From Plasmopara viticola (lineage: Eukaryota; Oomycota; Peronosporomycetes; Peronosporales; Peronosporaceae): a DNA stretch of 64,000 bases. The translations under genes and the position numbers were made by a program. Shown piece by piece: positions 9,226 through 20,898 of the stretch (the stretch's first letter is position 1; each line of letters begins with the position of its first letter). The notes under the pieces are model-generated. The model was not told the origin of the DNA and searched no databases. It saw nothing but the letters and a program-made list of their open reading frames with translations. The stretch lies in the NCBI GenBank assembly GCA_001695595.3, contig MBPM02000046.1, positions 1-64,000 of the forward strand, given 5' to 3'.

Positions 9226-9563
9226 TGAAGGTAACCGGTTTCCCTCCGTTTTATTCCGGTTTCCAATACGAGCGGCTGTCCAACGGTTCAAACATACAAC
9301 GATGACGCCATGGATAGACACACGGACAGGCCCACTCAGGATGATTGCGTCCGGATGGGAAGATGATTGCGCCCAGATGGTAAGCTCTTTTGATTGGCTT
9401 AGATAATTGAATGGCTTAGATGTAGCAAGGAGTTGTGAACTAAGGACCAAATTAATAAACTCACTTCCAAATATTCCTTCTTCTACTCAAGTGTCTTCGC
9501 TCCGGTTTTCCTCCGCGCAGACTCTTCGGTTTTTCTTCTCCGTCCTCTTCAGCTCATTCAACA
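9226..9563 (+). repeat. 3' LTR of the copia element
   Basis: 338 bp, matching the 5' LTR except for about six substitutions (for example ctcgg/cacgg, gcgccc/gcgtcc, gcccc/gctcc). It is preceded by the polypurine tract that overlaps the gag-pol stop region. Confidence 0.95.
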
Positions 9564-9745
9564 GATTTTTAATTTAATTCCAAGTATGGATTTCAAATTG
9601 AATTTTGGTAATACGTCCGTAAGGTCCAAGTCCGACTAATAAAAAGTCGTACTGAAGAAGCAAGCCAGCGAAAGACTTTGTCATATCAAACCATTTCGAG
9701 ACTACATTCTTTAGTTGAGTTTGTGTAAGAGCTGCATATTTTAGT
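9564..9745 (+). repeat. PLE repeat unit C, right part
   Basis: This continues the unit interrupted by copia: a 13-mer remnant (ccaagtatgg), then the core with the same landmarks as units A and B (ttttggtaat, gtccgtaagg, ccaagtcc, CTGAAGA at 9652-9658, GAAA at 9670-9673, gtttgtgtaa). It is clearly more diverged than A and B, consistent with an older layer. Confidence 0.82.
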
Positions 9746-9772
9746 AGACCCTGGACCCAAAACTCAAAACCC
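9746..9772. repeat. degenerate telomeric junction between units C and D
   Basis: tagaccctggacccaaaac followed by tcaaaacccg reads as decayed CCCTAAA units at the position where perfect units flank the younger copies. Confidence 0.6.
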
Positions 9773-9935
9773 GAATACAAATTGGAAAGTTGTCCGTAGG
9801 GTCTAAGTCCGACTATAAATTAACACGTCTTACTGATGAAGCAAACTAGCGACAGAAAGAGTCATACTGGAACAATTCGAGACTGTAATCCTCAAAAAAA
9901 CATTAAGTTTGTGTGGTAACTGAATTAAATTAATA
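9773..9935 (+). repeat. PLE repeat unit D (oldest layer)
   Basis: Core of the PLE repeat without the 13-mer array: gtccgtaggg, taagtccgactataa, CTGATGA (9833-9839), GACA (9851-9854), cgagactg, gtttgtgtgg, aattaataa. It has a fully canonical hammerhead CUGAUGA heptamer, but the following GAAA has decayed to GACA. It is the most diverged of the four units and lies furthest from the chromosome end. Confidence 0.72.
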
Positions 9936-10275
9936 ACTCTAAACCCTTAACCACAGCACCTTTTGTTTCCTGTAAACATTGCCAATGCGTCTTTGACTTA
10001 ACGGTTTCCCGATCTGCTTTATTGACAGTCTGCACGCTGGCAAGCTTGCCTTCGATGTGGGCAAAGTTGTTGATAATAAAGCTGGCTACACATTTTGCAT
10101 GTGCGTACATATGTGCAGATCCTCTTTTGCGCTTTATGTATAAAATACCTTCTTTCTGACCGCCCAGAGGTGTAGCATGAGCCTGAAAGTTCGTACAATA
10201 TTTAGAGCTCTCATCATGAGTCGAATAAGGGTTAAAGATCACTTCGTTCAGTATTGTGATACGAATTGAGACCAA
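9925..10275 (-). pseudogene. broken ORF ending in decayed telomeric repeat
   Basis: The minus strand is open for 116 codons but starts with TTG, so it lacks its own ATG and looks like the inner part of a larger gene or exon. I recognise no domain; visible features are a KRKRG basic patch and a mixed polar composition that looks protein-like. The last ~8 codons are made of telomere-like DNA (ggttaagggtttagag), so the frame runs from unique DNA straight into the oldest telomeric junction. The simplest reading is a gene truncated by chromosome breakage and then healed by telomere addition. It could also be a chance frame. Confidence 0.35.
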
Positions 10276-12539
10276 AGTGCACTATGTGCTTTCTCTAGTG
10301 AGAAAGGCGGGCAAAATCAAGTTCTTAGGCTTAAATAATAAAAGAGTTTGAGCTATTTCGGAAAAATCTAGCAATAAATATTGTGCGCTCACGACTTAGA
10401 TATTATATTTGTGGCAGCGGCTGTGTAAATGGAGAAGTATCGCCAGGCATACGTTGCAAATTTACCTTTTGTGACGCTGTGCTGCGCTTCTTCATTTGTG
10501 TCACGAACTTACTACTTCCATGCTTAAAAAAAACTTGAGTACTTTCTGGTAAAGAAGAAAGGAAATAAGTTGGACGTGCTGGACTTGCTGACAAACTCAT
10601 CAAGGTTGAAAAGAAGTTTAAGAAGGTCCTAAACCATACAGAGGACTATAGGTAGATTTGCGGCTGAATTGAGTTGATACATGTTTGTTAATGCTGCATC
10701 GCGTATGCTTAAAACCTTAAAAAATATTCTCACAGACTCCTCGCTATACTTTGCAACAAAGTTGGATGTCTACGAATCATGTCACCCTATGTCAATATTG
10801 TAAAACATCGTCGAGGAGTAAAATTAATTCTTGTTTGTTTGGTGGCACGTTTATGCAATACGACGGGGTGACGAACTTTCGTTTCTGCATTCTCGTCAAT
10901 AAAGACTTAAACACGGTTCTTTCTTATATGCAATAATTTTCTGTACCGATAGGTCTTGATGTCGCTGCGTTTTCAAAAATGTGAAATTAGATCTCTGCGT
11001 GCACAATTGAGCTAACAAATTTACGGATGAGAGGATAGATGGTTTGTTCTAGGCGTCTTACGAATGTGCAATCTATCCCACATAAATAAATGGGCAAGGA
11101 AGTTCTTTTTAGCCTGTCAAAAAGAATGTTACTTGCAATCTATTAATTTCAAATGCCACTAAAATTGGAAATAGTACACGGAGGAAAGTTTGACGGAGCA
11201 AACGTAGCAACGTATCGTACAGGTGAAAATTAAAAGCCAACTACCGACGTTAACCAGAGCACCCAAACAAGCCTTTAGGAGACTTAATTCAACGTCAGAT
11301 ATACTAACTCTTTAAGCCTTTTCCTGCCGGCTAGCATATTTTTGCTTTATGCGCCGAGAAGGATAAAGCAAAGCCTCCTCAGTGTTCTAGAACAAATTTG
11401 ATGATTAATCCTGTACATTGAAGCAATAGAATAACATTGCACTAACTGTATCAGTCAACAACCTGCAATCGCTTCTGCTAAACGACTGAGATTTTTTTTA
11501 CACACCTTATCTAAAGCGTATTGTGATACCCTGTAAATTGACTATGTTCGTGCTTAGGTATCAACAAAGTCGTATCCGCAGTGCTTGCAAGACTTCCTGG
11601 TCTCCATGCCTAATTTGAAGCCCTCTTTGCGGCCGAGCAGCCGGCACGCGTCATTGTCACTCGCGCTCTACTAGCAAGGTTTATGCTCTGGAACTCAAGC
11701 AGAGCAGGCTCCGGTAGCCTCGAGAGTAGCGCCTACTGCAGGGCATAGGGCTTAGAAAGATAAACTAGAGGAATTTCTTCCAGGTAGAGAAGGTACTAAA
11801 GTATCCTTAATCATGGTTATTTAGATGCGTGTGACATTTGCAATATCTTGGCCCAGAGAGTAAGACAAAGCTGAGCACCTAATTATAAGGTTGTTTTGCC
11901 GGAGTGTTCTTCGACCTAAAACACATGATAGCAAACAAGAAAAACACAACTTAGAGAAAAGTAGAATTTGACGTCTTCTATCGTTAAGAACCACTCGTAG
12001 AACAAATCAAGGTGAACGTGATCAAGGATGGCTTAAGAGTAGACCCTCCTTGCATTAAACCTTCAGGAATACAAGCAGAAACAATAAAAGAGGTCATTTA
12101 AATTGAGCAGAACAGCCATCGACGGGTCGCTCTTTCGTAATGCTGTGGATGGGCGGCTTCTCGTCCTTCGGGTGCCACTGTAGTGGTATCACTGGGTTCG
12201 CTGACTCTAGTCCAAGCCCATTAGACTAAAGTGATGTCGAGTAAAGAATTTTTTGCCTTCATGGCTGCAATAGACAACGCACACGGCCGATAAGGCACAC
12301 CTCTCTTTCAGGAGGACGTGAAGGTCTCTAGCACAAGCTTCGCTCTCAAAGCTAAGAAAAAGATGACCAACAAAAGAACCGAAGTGCCCTGTTTGGGAAG
12401 AACTTAGTATTGTGCGATTAGAGCACGCCATTAAGAGCCTACTAGATGAGAGTTTGTCATCCCCCAAAGAAAAAATTTGTACATGCAAGAGTATGATAGT
12501 GTGGTAACCCGTCAATACTATAGTTGTTGACTATAGTGT
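9954..12539. other. subtelomeric intergenic DNA, little recognisable
   Basis: Apart from the broken frame at 9925-10275, no convincing gene is seen. A minus frame at 10403-10603 (66 codons, Ser/Pro-rich) is unassigned. Around 12020-12060 the + strand resembles 33080-33120 (ggatggcttaagagtagaccc versus ggatggcctaaaagtagaccc), so a gypsy gag remnant probably begins here. Confidence 0.5.
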
Positions 12540-14480
12540 TAAAATTTCGCACAACGGCAATCGGTTGTGGTCCGCCAAATTAGTTTAAGTGATAACCTAA
12601 AAAATACAATAAATATATCTGGGTTAACGTGATGCTTTTTTACTTCTCATGGGACGATCCTGGTTGTAAAGTTTAAAGATATTGGTCATTACTTGTCCTT
12701 GACATGGACAAGAATGACTTGATTTTGAGCATGTCATGGCTAGAGCAGTACGAGCTTTGGATTGATCGAAGGCAAGAACATAGGTTACGTCCGCTCAGTC
12801 CCGCGTACCCGAGCTTCGGTTAGCTATGTTTTCACTCTTCAGTGCGTGTAATTGCGATGAAGCGGAAGCCTAGGCAAGTATACGCTCAATGAGATGAAGA
12901 CGTGACAATGTATCTACAGTGGCGGGAAAGTTTTGCTAGCATCCCCCTTAGCAAAAATAGCGCCCTTAATGTAGATAACATCGCTCCCCAGATGATAGTT
13001 TGGCAACACTAACTGCGGACCCCATGACGCATTTATTTATTAATGTATTCCGGCTACTTTTTTGGACCTATGCTACCCGTTTGTTTGGTCGTCTAATTAA
13101 CCATCATCACAGCGAGTGTGGCCAGTTATTAGGCCGAAAAAATAAGAAGAGAAGATGGGTGTCTCCCCGTGGGTGCACTTTACTTTAGAACACTGCCAGA
13201 GATGCCAGATCGACGTGATCCCGAAGAGAAGGAAGAGAATGAGTTATTAGCTGAGTTAAAAGCCAAAAAAAATTCAGTGTTGTATGCGGTGAGATTTTTT
13301 TTTTGAAAAGGCAAATACATCTCCCGTTTTCGGCGAAGATGTCTTGGATCCGTCTTAAGAAGCAGCGTACGTCTCACCTTGGCTCAGAGACATCAAAGGA
13401 TCCCAAGTTTAGTACACTTTCTATCAGAATACACTCCTATGTGGTTTCCATCAAAACCTCTACCGGGTATATGAATTAATCCTATGCTAATCTTAAGGTA
13501 TTGAGTCACAAGGCAACGACTCGTGCCACGAGAGCAGTGTGAGCTTGTTGATGTTTTTTGCACCGAAATGGTAAAGGATAACAATGCGCTTAAGTTCTCC
13601 GCACTCGTCACCGGTTTTTTGTTTCAGAGATTAAGTAAAAATGGAGACCGTTCAATGCTTATAATAATCTAGGTCGTGAGCAGTCACACAATTACTTCGG
13701 CCAACACGGGCATTTGTTTACATGTATCCTGATGTTATACTTATCCATCACCTTTAATACGATAATTTACGGCTCTGAAGTCCTATTTTATTAGGGACTT
13801 TATTTAATGTCATGAGGATCAATAAATTTTATACCAACATCGACAAATGTGTTTGCAACCAAAAATAAAGTCTTGGTATGTTTGTTAGCAGTCGTTGTGT
13901 CTAAGCAGACTTCATGTAAGCAAAGCCGTTTTGATCTAAATAATAATCCTAAGAGTATTTTGATAGGTAAGTGCTACTGATGCATTTTGTTGTCTGACAT
14001 TTAAATAAGGTAATTTGGTGGTGCTGAGAGAGCCAACATCGTGGAAAGTACACATTCTGGCTTTGACAGATGAATAAAAATCAATTAGCCTTGTTTGTGG
14101 CCCTTTACTGGCTGCGTGTTGATTAGATTTGATGGAACGAACATCGTACAGTCATCTTGCTCCAGGCAAGGGGGCTTTATACTATCAAACAAAGCCATTT
14201 TGTTCATCGCAAATAAAAAAGACTGCTATGAAGTACGCACTGGTAAACTTAAGTGCATCTTCCGGGTTGTAGGCCCATTGTGCTCTATGCCGACCATTAT
14301 CTCTCGGAATGGACGGCGGTATGTACACTTCATCTATGCCAAAAAATGTGAAAAAATGGGCGTTCTTCGCGGACTAACTTTTGTGCTGAATACAAGCATA
14401 GTAAGCGCAATGTGGTTGTCGATGCGCTTTTGCGCAAGTCGCGTGGCAAACTTGAAAGCCATCTTGGAAAACAAATTTGT
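12540..14480 (+). pseudogene. Ty3/gypsy polyprotein fossil 1 (protease, RT, RNase H)
   Basis: A heavily decayed gypsy pol with stops and frameshifts throughout. Pieces in order: the protease tail DLILSMSWLEQYELWIDRR (~12716-12772, matching the gypsy DLILGMPWL..W/HEPWIDWR block); the RT entry VTRQRLVPREQCELVDVF (~13503-13557); the IDKCVFATKNKV block (~13831-13870, matching KCVFG..V.FLG); and RNase H pieces AMKYALV (~14228), CRPIVLYADH (~14270) and EYKHSKRNVVVDALLRK (~14390-14440, matching EY.PGK.NVVADALSR). The pieces fall in three different frames. Their order and spacing fit gypsy pol with internal deletions. No LTRs were found, and the ends are approximate. Confidence 0.75.
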
Positions 14481-17400
14481 TATACATACAAAAAGTGAGC
14501 CATTAAGAGTAATTTCTTATAGAAATAAGCATGCACGTTGAAACCACGAAAGAGGTTTCGATCGCTTTACTGAAGAAGGCCACCTTTATACGAATGCTTT
14601 GTTATCGACATACTCTCAATAGTCCAAACAGTGTATTCCAAAAGAAAGCCATGGTGTTAAATCACCGTATAAAGTTTTGCAGTTTCCTCTCAATTTCCTC
14701 TTTAGCTATACTAGCTGATGCAGGTGCCATTTTCACCACTCTGGTCGTGTTTCCATTAAATCTTTAACAACTTAAGACAAAGTTAGAAGTTATGAACTTC
14801 CATTTTGATTGTGTTTGCCATTAATCTCCGGCAAATTAAAGACAAAGTTGAAGCTTCTAGACTGCCACTAGTCCGACAATCTTGGTAGACTCACAAGATT
14901 TTGTATATTTGGCCTCCTACATGTGAAGCCACCAATTTAACAACACATTTTCTCTCGGTCCTACCTCCATGAATCTTTAGTATTCGCGAGGCACGTGCGC
15001 TAAGCCGTCACTATCGTGGATTGACAATATTTCAATGGCTGAGTTTTCACCCAACAAGGCGGGTGAATAAATTTACGGGCTTTACACCATCTTATGTAGA
15101 TATGCCAAGCCATACTGGTGTTCCTCCCGTTTAAAGAAGCACAAATAGCTTTGGAAGTAATGAAGGTTAAAGAAACTTTTTTCTAAATCTTTATTGTTTT
15201 ACGGGAACAGCAATCAAATTTTGCAAAATATCGGCGAAAATTAATCAGGAAGGCGAGGAGTATTTTATGTAAGGCGTCTCACGACTTTTAGTATCATATA
15301 AGTCATAGGTCGAAGAATCGTATCATCTCTTTACCATGCTGAATTACGAGGACGGATTAGACCGGCTGATAGTACCTTTAGCTACGCCGTTTTGGGTTAG
15401 AGGGAGGCGTACCCATAGGGCTGTGCGGTTAAAGCATCCTACCGAGCTTCAAATGCAAGAGGCTTTTAAAAGCAGTTCGAAGACCTCGCGCTGAGACGCG
15501 AGGCGTTCTATACAGGTGCAAAGATCATGGATTACGTGGCCAAAACATATCATTTTCTCGTCGAGTGTCCCGGGGAAGCCCTGATCTAAGCACCAGGGGC
15601 GACCCCGAACGTTATTTAAAGCGCATACACTCATTCGCACAAAATTTGGTGACCTCATCTCAAAGGTGACAGTGCGGCCTCCTCTGGTTCTTTTTAACCG
15701 GTAAAGGCGATTGTACTTTCATGTGGAGCTCATAATGGAGCATTTTCACGGATCCTTATGAGCGTCTAATGCAGAGGTGGGGCTAGGTCTCTGTAAAGCC
15801 GTTGATTAGGCTCAGCACGACAGACCGGTGACCATTTTCATTGGATCGGAAGCAATATGTGCTATGTAAGTATGCTAGGGTTTTACAGAAGTGGGTTCTC
15901 TTCCGAGATTGGACCATGCGTCCCCAGTCCCTGCTCTGGCATTATAATGGAGCCGAGGATGAGTTTTCTCCAATCCTTCAAATCAGCCAACCATACTTAT
16001 ATCTTGCAGACGTAAAATGGTTTGTCGAAGTTGATTGGGTATAAGATTTAAGCACCGAAAACCCACTCATGCTCAGAAAACTTTCCAATTTATCCGTAGT
16101 GGCGACGGTGGTGGGGAGATCTTAAGCATCAGGAGAAAATAACCTTGTTATTGACTTCTTAAGACGCCAAGTAAGTGACTCAAACAGGTTTTAATGCGGT
16201 GTTTAAATTGCGTGTGTAGCCCGTCGGGTCGCGCAGAAAAATTTTCTTGGATTGAGCCAAGTGCCCTGATGGGCCATAGATGACTAAAGTACTGCTCAGC
16301 ACTATGGCCTGCTTTAAGCAAATAGTATCCATCTGGTAGGTTCTCCTTGCCCTCCACAGAACCGTTGTCCGAAGAGTGAGTAGCCCTAACACAAAACGGT
16401 TTATTGCGTCGATACCTAGCGGTGGGCGGGTCACATAGTCCTTTGTCCACTGTGTTAGTGACTTCTACCTTGAAACCATTAAGAGAGTGCAATCAATGCT
16501 GTCGCCTATAGCTTCGCTCTCTCCCTCGAATTGGCGACTTCATCAGCAAAGGCGATTTAAATAAGGTATTTGATCCTGTGAACCATAGACTTCCCTTTTT
16601 TTGATAAGGCCTTTTGCATGTCCGGTAGGTCTCACGTACCTTAAAAGATATTTTACAAGCAATGAGATTGTTTTAACAGCGCTCTCCTTATACTATAACT
16701 TCTTCTCGTCTCTAGCAAGCGAAAAGCTAGGTGAGTGTTCGCTATTTTCATCATCCAAAGACGAAAGAAATCTTGAGCCACCAGGTGAGGTAGAGAAGTA
16801 GGCGCACGTTATCCGTTGCAGTGGTCTGGGAAAATTATTGGCGGATTAACTTTTAAAACTCGCCACCCGTGGCACAAGTGGAGCCTTTGTGACAAGCGTA
16901 GCCATATTAAATGGCGCAGGTTTTGCAGACAGTCATTTGTTGCAGACGTAGTCGTTGTATTAAGCACTATCTAGGCACGTAAAGCAAATTTAGTGCAGTG
17001 CATTCCGTAAAGATTTAAACAAACTTCTTCGGATTTTGCATGGTCATCATAAACACCCGACCAACCAGCATTATCATATGTGATTATTGTTGTTTCTATA
17101 CCAATATTTTGAGTTTAAGCTAAGAGTAATATACAAATCTTATCCCTCTCCTATTAAATGTAAATGAAATAGTCTTCTTTAAAAACCTAGCTTTTGTAGT
17201 AAAAGTTGGTATGTCGTCAATAGGAGCCTTATAAAGGTGAAACCTATCAGAATTTAAACCAAATTGTACACTAAAAGATTATAAATAGAGAAATGTAGGT
17301 CGAATACTCCTAAGACGAGACTGAATTTTGCTATTCGAAAGGTTTCTCCAACTAACAATTCGAAGCGCAACACTAAGTGAAAGCTTTGGATAAAGTAACA

Positions 17401-20400
17401 TGGGATACACAATTTTTTTCCCGTCAAGAGCTTGACCGCCATGGCGTTATTGCTTGTCTAAAGGTCTGACAAAACTTGTTACAGCTCTGCGGCTGAGATT
17501 TTCCGTTTAGGCAGTAAAATTGTTAAAGAAATATGAAGAAAGGAATGTAATAACAATACTTTTACTACCATTTGCAGCAAACTTTTTTCTGTAGCGTTAA
17601 ATATCCATTTTTAGAGCGTGAAAAGACAACAAATTAACGCGTCAGTAAAGGACGCGATGTTGACTGGCATTTATCCTTATAAAACGCAAACGGTTCAAAT
17701 GGTCTCACAACAGCTAGGATAGTGCAAAGGCAGATCCTCAATCGACTGCAGTCTTTTGCTTACGTCGATCCTCCAGGACCGGAGATAGTAAGCGTTTATT
17801 CACTGGAAGATTGTATATCTTTCTCCGTGAATGGTGCCGTGTGACCTCGCTGCACGAGTGAGGCATATCTTTGCGGCGTGTTAAATGACTGCCAAATTGA
17901 ACAAATTACGACAGTGACGTTTGTCGAAGCCTTTACCATAAACAGCCTAAACAAAGCTAGCTGGTAGACCATTATGATATCCAAAAATATGTGTTTGTGA
18001 CATTGTTTTCTCTCAAAAATTTCGGCTTATGTATCAGCTCAAGGTTTGCATATACATACAATTCTTAGCATAATTTGCATGCACTCTTAAATTGTAGCAA
18101 TATGGTAGGCCATCGTGCGAATATTCAAGCAGAGAATATGTTTCGAGACGTATCGCTTCTTCGACTATACTGGTCTCCATTTCCACAGTATTCTACAGTC
18201 AAACGTTATTTTTATCTCACGTCTCCATCAATCCTCCTTCGTCCAGCAAACTACGCTCGTCGCTTCTCGATGAGCATCATGCGTCGCTGTCATTTCCTTA
18301 AGAGAACGACGGTATCATAGAGTTACTAGCTGTCGTAGCCGTGTCAGCACCATTCTACATTGACTCACCATCGACTTCATTGACATCCAGTGCATCACAG
18401 AGGTGGCTTTTTGGATACCTTGACCCTGGGGTCACTGTGTTAAAAATGGCGCTATTCACGAAAGCTTTAATCAGTGTTTTTTTACTTTCCAAGCGCATTT
18501 CGGCGCGTCGCATTCAATGCCTTCGTCTATAGCCAGTCCTAAATTGCATTTTCTAGTTGCCAAATTAGTTCAAATGAGGTTTGCTCTGTGCGCTACTTGC
18601 TATTGCACATGCATGTTTATAGCCTTATCGACAATGCGTTGGCCTAGAATTAGCTAGACCCCACACAGTATACAGCGACCACTGTCAACCATAAGCGTTC
18701 TTCAGTGGTTAAAGTGTTAATTTTTTATGCATCGGGAGGCCTGCTCTGACCCAAGTTAATTTTGTCGTTTACGGTGTGCATTAGGTACTAGTCTCCAAAA
18801 TCTATGTGCAGTGGTTTACGTAAAACTCAACACGCAGTAATTTGACTTCATCCACATTGCTTAGCCAGCCTAGTCATCAATGACATACAGCGATGCTGCA
18901 TTCTACGAGAATCTCTCGCCACTTTACGGCCCACTCCGCCCACACTGGTGGGGCTTATATTTATTTTGATCAAAGCCAGCAATGCCATCACCGTTCCAAC
19001 GGACACCGCTCAATGCTTTACGTGCCACGTCACGCGTAAGGATAGGGCTTCGCCGATACTGACACCGATCCTGCCACCATCGGCATGCAGCGAATGATGC
19101 TTTCTACAATCCTCGCTTACTTATTTCCGTGCCACTGAATGCACTGGCCCCCTGTCTTAGACATCATAAGTGTTCATTTCTGACATTTCAATATCATCAA
19201 AGCTCCGCTGGGAGTAAGGGAGGGCAGCTACGAGATTTTTGGCTTCATCAGGAGAAATCGCGGTCATGCTATACTTAGGCTGAGCTCGTACCTCGCCTTT
19301 AGCTTAAGAAAATAACAACCGGATTCACGTGTTTATATCTAAGCTGTCTCTAGCGCGGAATGCTGGTAGCTATCCGATCTTATGACCAGCTTCCTCATCT
19401 TTCATTACAATATGGAGAGTTATCGGTCTGTGGGTCATCCAACTCACCCAATTGTTACACACCCGGGTTAGTAGGGCAGTCACGCATTTAGGTGTCGTTA
19501 CTCTTCACTTTAGTGATCTACTTCCGGCTACCTAAATTTGAATTCTATGGAAGCACCTCTCGGTCCCGAGTCAAAAGACCTAATTCTACGGATCATAGAT
19601 ACAAGATTCTCCTTTTCGACGCTAATCGATCAGTGGCAATGTTACCTTGACCACATCGTAGGGACTCAGCACATTGTTGACTTTCATTTCTTTTGATAGC
19701 GAAGCGAGGAGCATCGTTTATCAATGCCCGGGAGTCGATAAATAGTGTCGATGGTCACTGTAATCCTTTATTGTTGCAAAAATGACAGGAGAGTTAGGCT
19801 TTTAAGCACGGCCCGCGTCAAAGACAGAGATCTCTTTGAGGTTACGCTTCAATTAGCATCTAAGGCTCGACAAAACTTACTTTTTCTCACCAGACCGCTT
19901 TGCGCAACCATTTTCCGCAGATAATCAGACGACTGGTTAATTGATAAATTTTGATGCGCTGATACACGATTGGTGCAGGGAACATCTCAACTGCAAGTGT
20001 CGGATACTTTCACAGGTGAATCATTGACAAATGTTTCGAGCTTTTTCTCCATCATAGGCATCGCTGAGATCAATGAGACTTCGACGACTTCGACTTAGAC
20101 CTTGACTGCCCGATACGCTATGGCCCTTTATCCTCCCCCTATTTTGTCGCTAAAGTGCTGAGCTAAGCGCTCATTGCTACTATCACATATTATCAATCGA
20201 GAACGGGTGTTTACGGAACACATCCGACCAGGTGCAATGTACTAATTAGCACGACGATTGCAACCTTTTCTGATAGAGATTTACTGTCTATCTCACTCAA
20301 ATGGTCCATAAACTCTTTCTTACTCTCGAGAGCTGAAGGAAAGCGACACTGTACACGATACACATACTTGTGCGATGGAATTGATTGCGTCAGCTAGATC

Positions 20401-20898
20401 CTCAGCTTAAGGTATCCCCAGTAAGGTAAGGAAGGCAAGCGTGCTCTCTCATGACGGCCAAACCGTCGTACTTTCATTCTATACTCACAAATTATACAAA
20501 CTGCTGATCGCCATCTGCCTGACGGTGGAAGCCTGACCAAACATCACCACGTGTGAGCTGGTTCGCAGCCTTATTTAAAAAAGCATGAAGGCACTTTGGG
20601 AGAAAATCATTATGAATATTATATGCCATGGAAGTATTACTCCTACTACTATTAGCCAGTATTAGTATCCCAGAGTAATCGTGGTGATAAAATTTTGTCA
20701 GGTCGAGGTTTTTCAAAAAAACGATTGATCTGTTTACGGTGCAGCCGGAATTTAAATGTAACATTACACAGTGCTTCTTTAATCGTGCACAGAAAAGTTG
20801 GCGTACAAATTTGTATGCGCTAGCGAACAAATATTGATCGCAGTCAAAAGCTTTCTGCATAGTCGAATTCAGTGCTTTCTACTCCAAGTCAAAGGTTG
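14481..20898. other. gene-poor AT-rich stretch
   Basis: I see no supported gene. Short open frames (for example 15449-15658 and 16148-16492 on the minus strand, 14531-14767 and 15841-16044 on the plus) carry no recognisable domain. The part from 15300 to 16500 and from 18900 to 20450 is somewhat richer in G+C and may hold further decayed transposon sequence that I could not place. Confidence 0.5.

Larger units (their letters stand above)
4800..9563 (+). mobile_element. intact Ty1/copia LTR retrotransposon
   Basis: This complete element has 338-bp LTRs at 4800-5137 and 9226-9563, a tRNA primer-binding site at 5138, one uninterrupted gag-pol frame (5142-9215), and a purine-rich tract (GAGGGGGAG, 9214-9222) just before the 3' LTR. 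LTRs begin TG and end CA. I count about six differences between the two LTRs (roughly 98% identity), so insertion was fairly recent. It sits inside an older telomere-associated PLE repeat. With an intact polyprotein and both LTRs it may still be mobile. Confidence 0.96.

Noticed and set aside
14095..14541. 148-codon ORF as a hypothetical gene
   Set aside because: The same DNA in other frames gives ordered gypsy RNase H motifs, so this frame is a by-product of the fossil.
20492..20860. 122-codon minus ORF divergent from the VASt/DysF gene
   Set aside because: It begins with an ATG but has no recognisable domain and overlaps the expected promoter of the plus-strand gene. Left unannotated.
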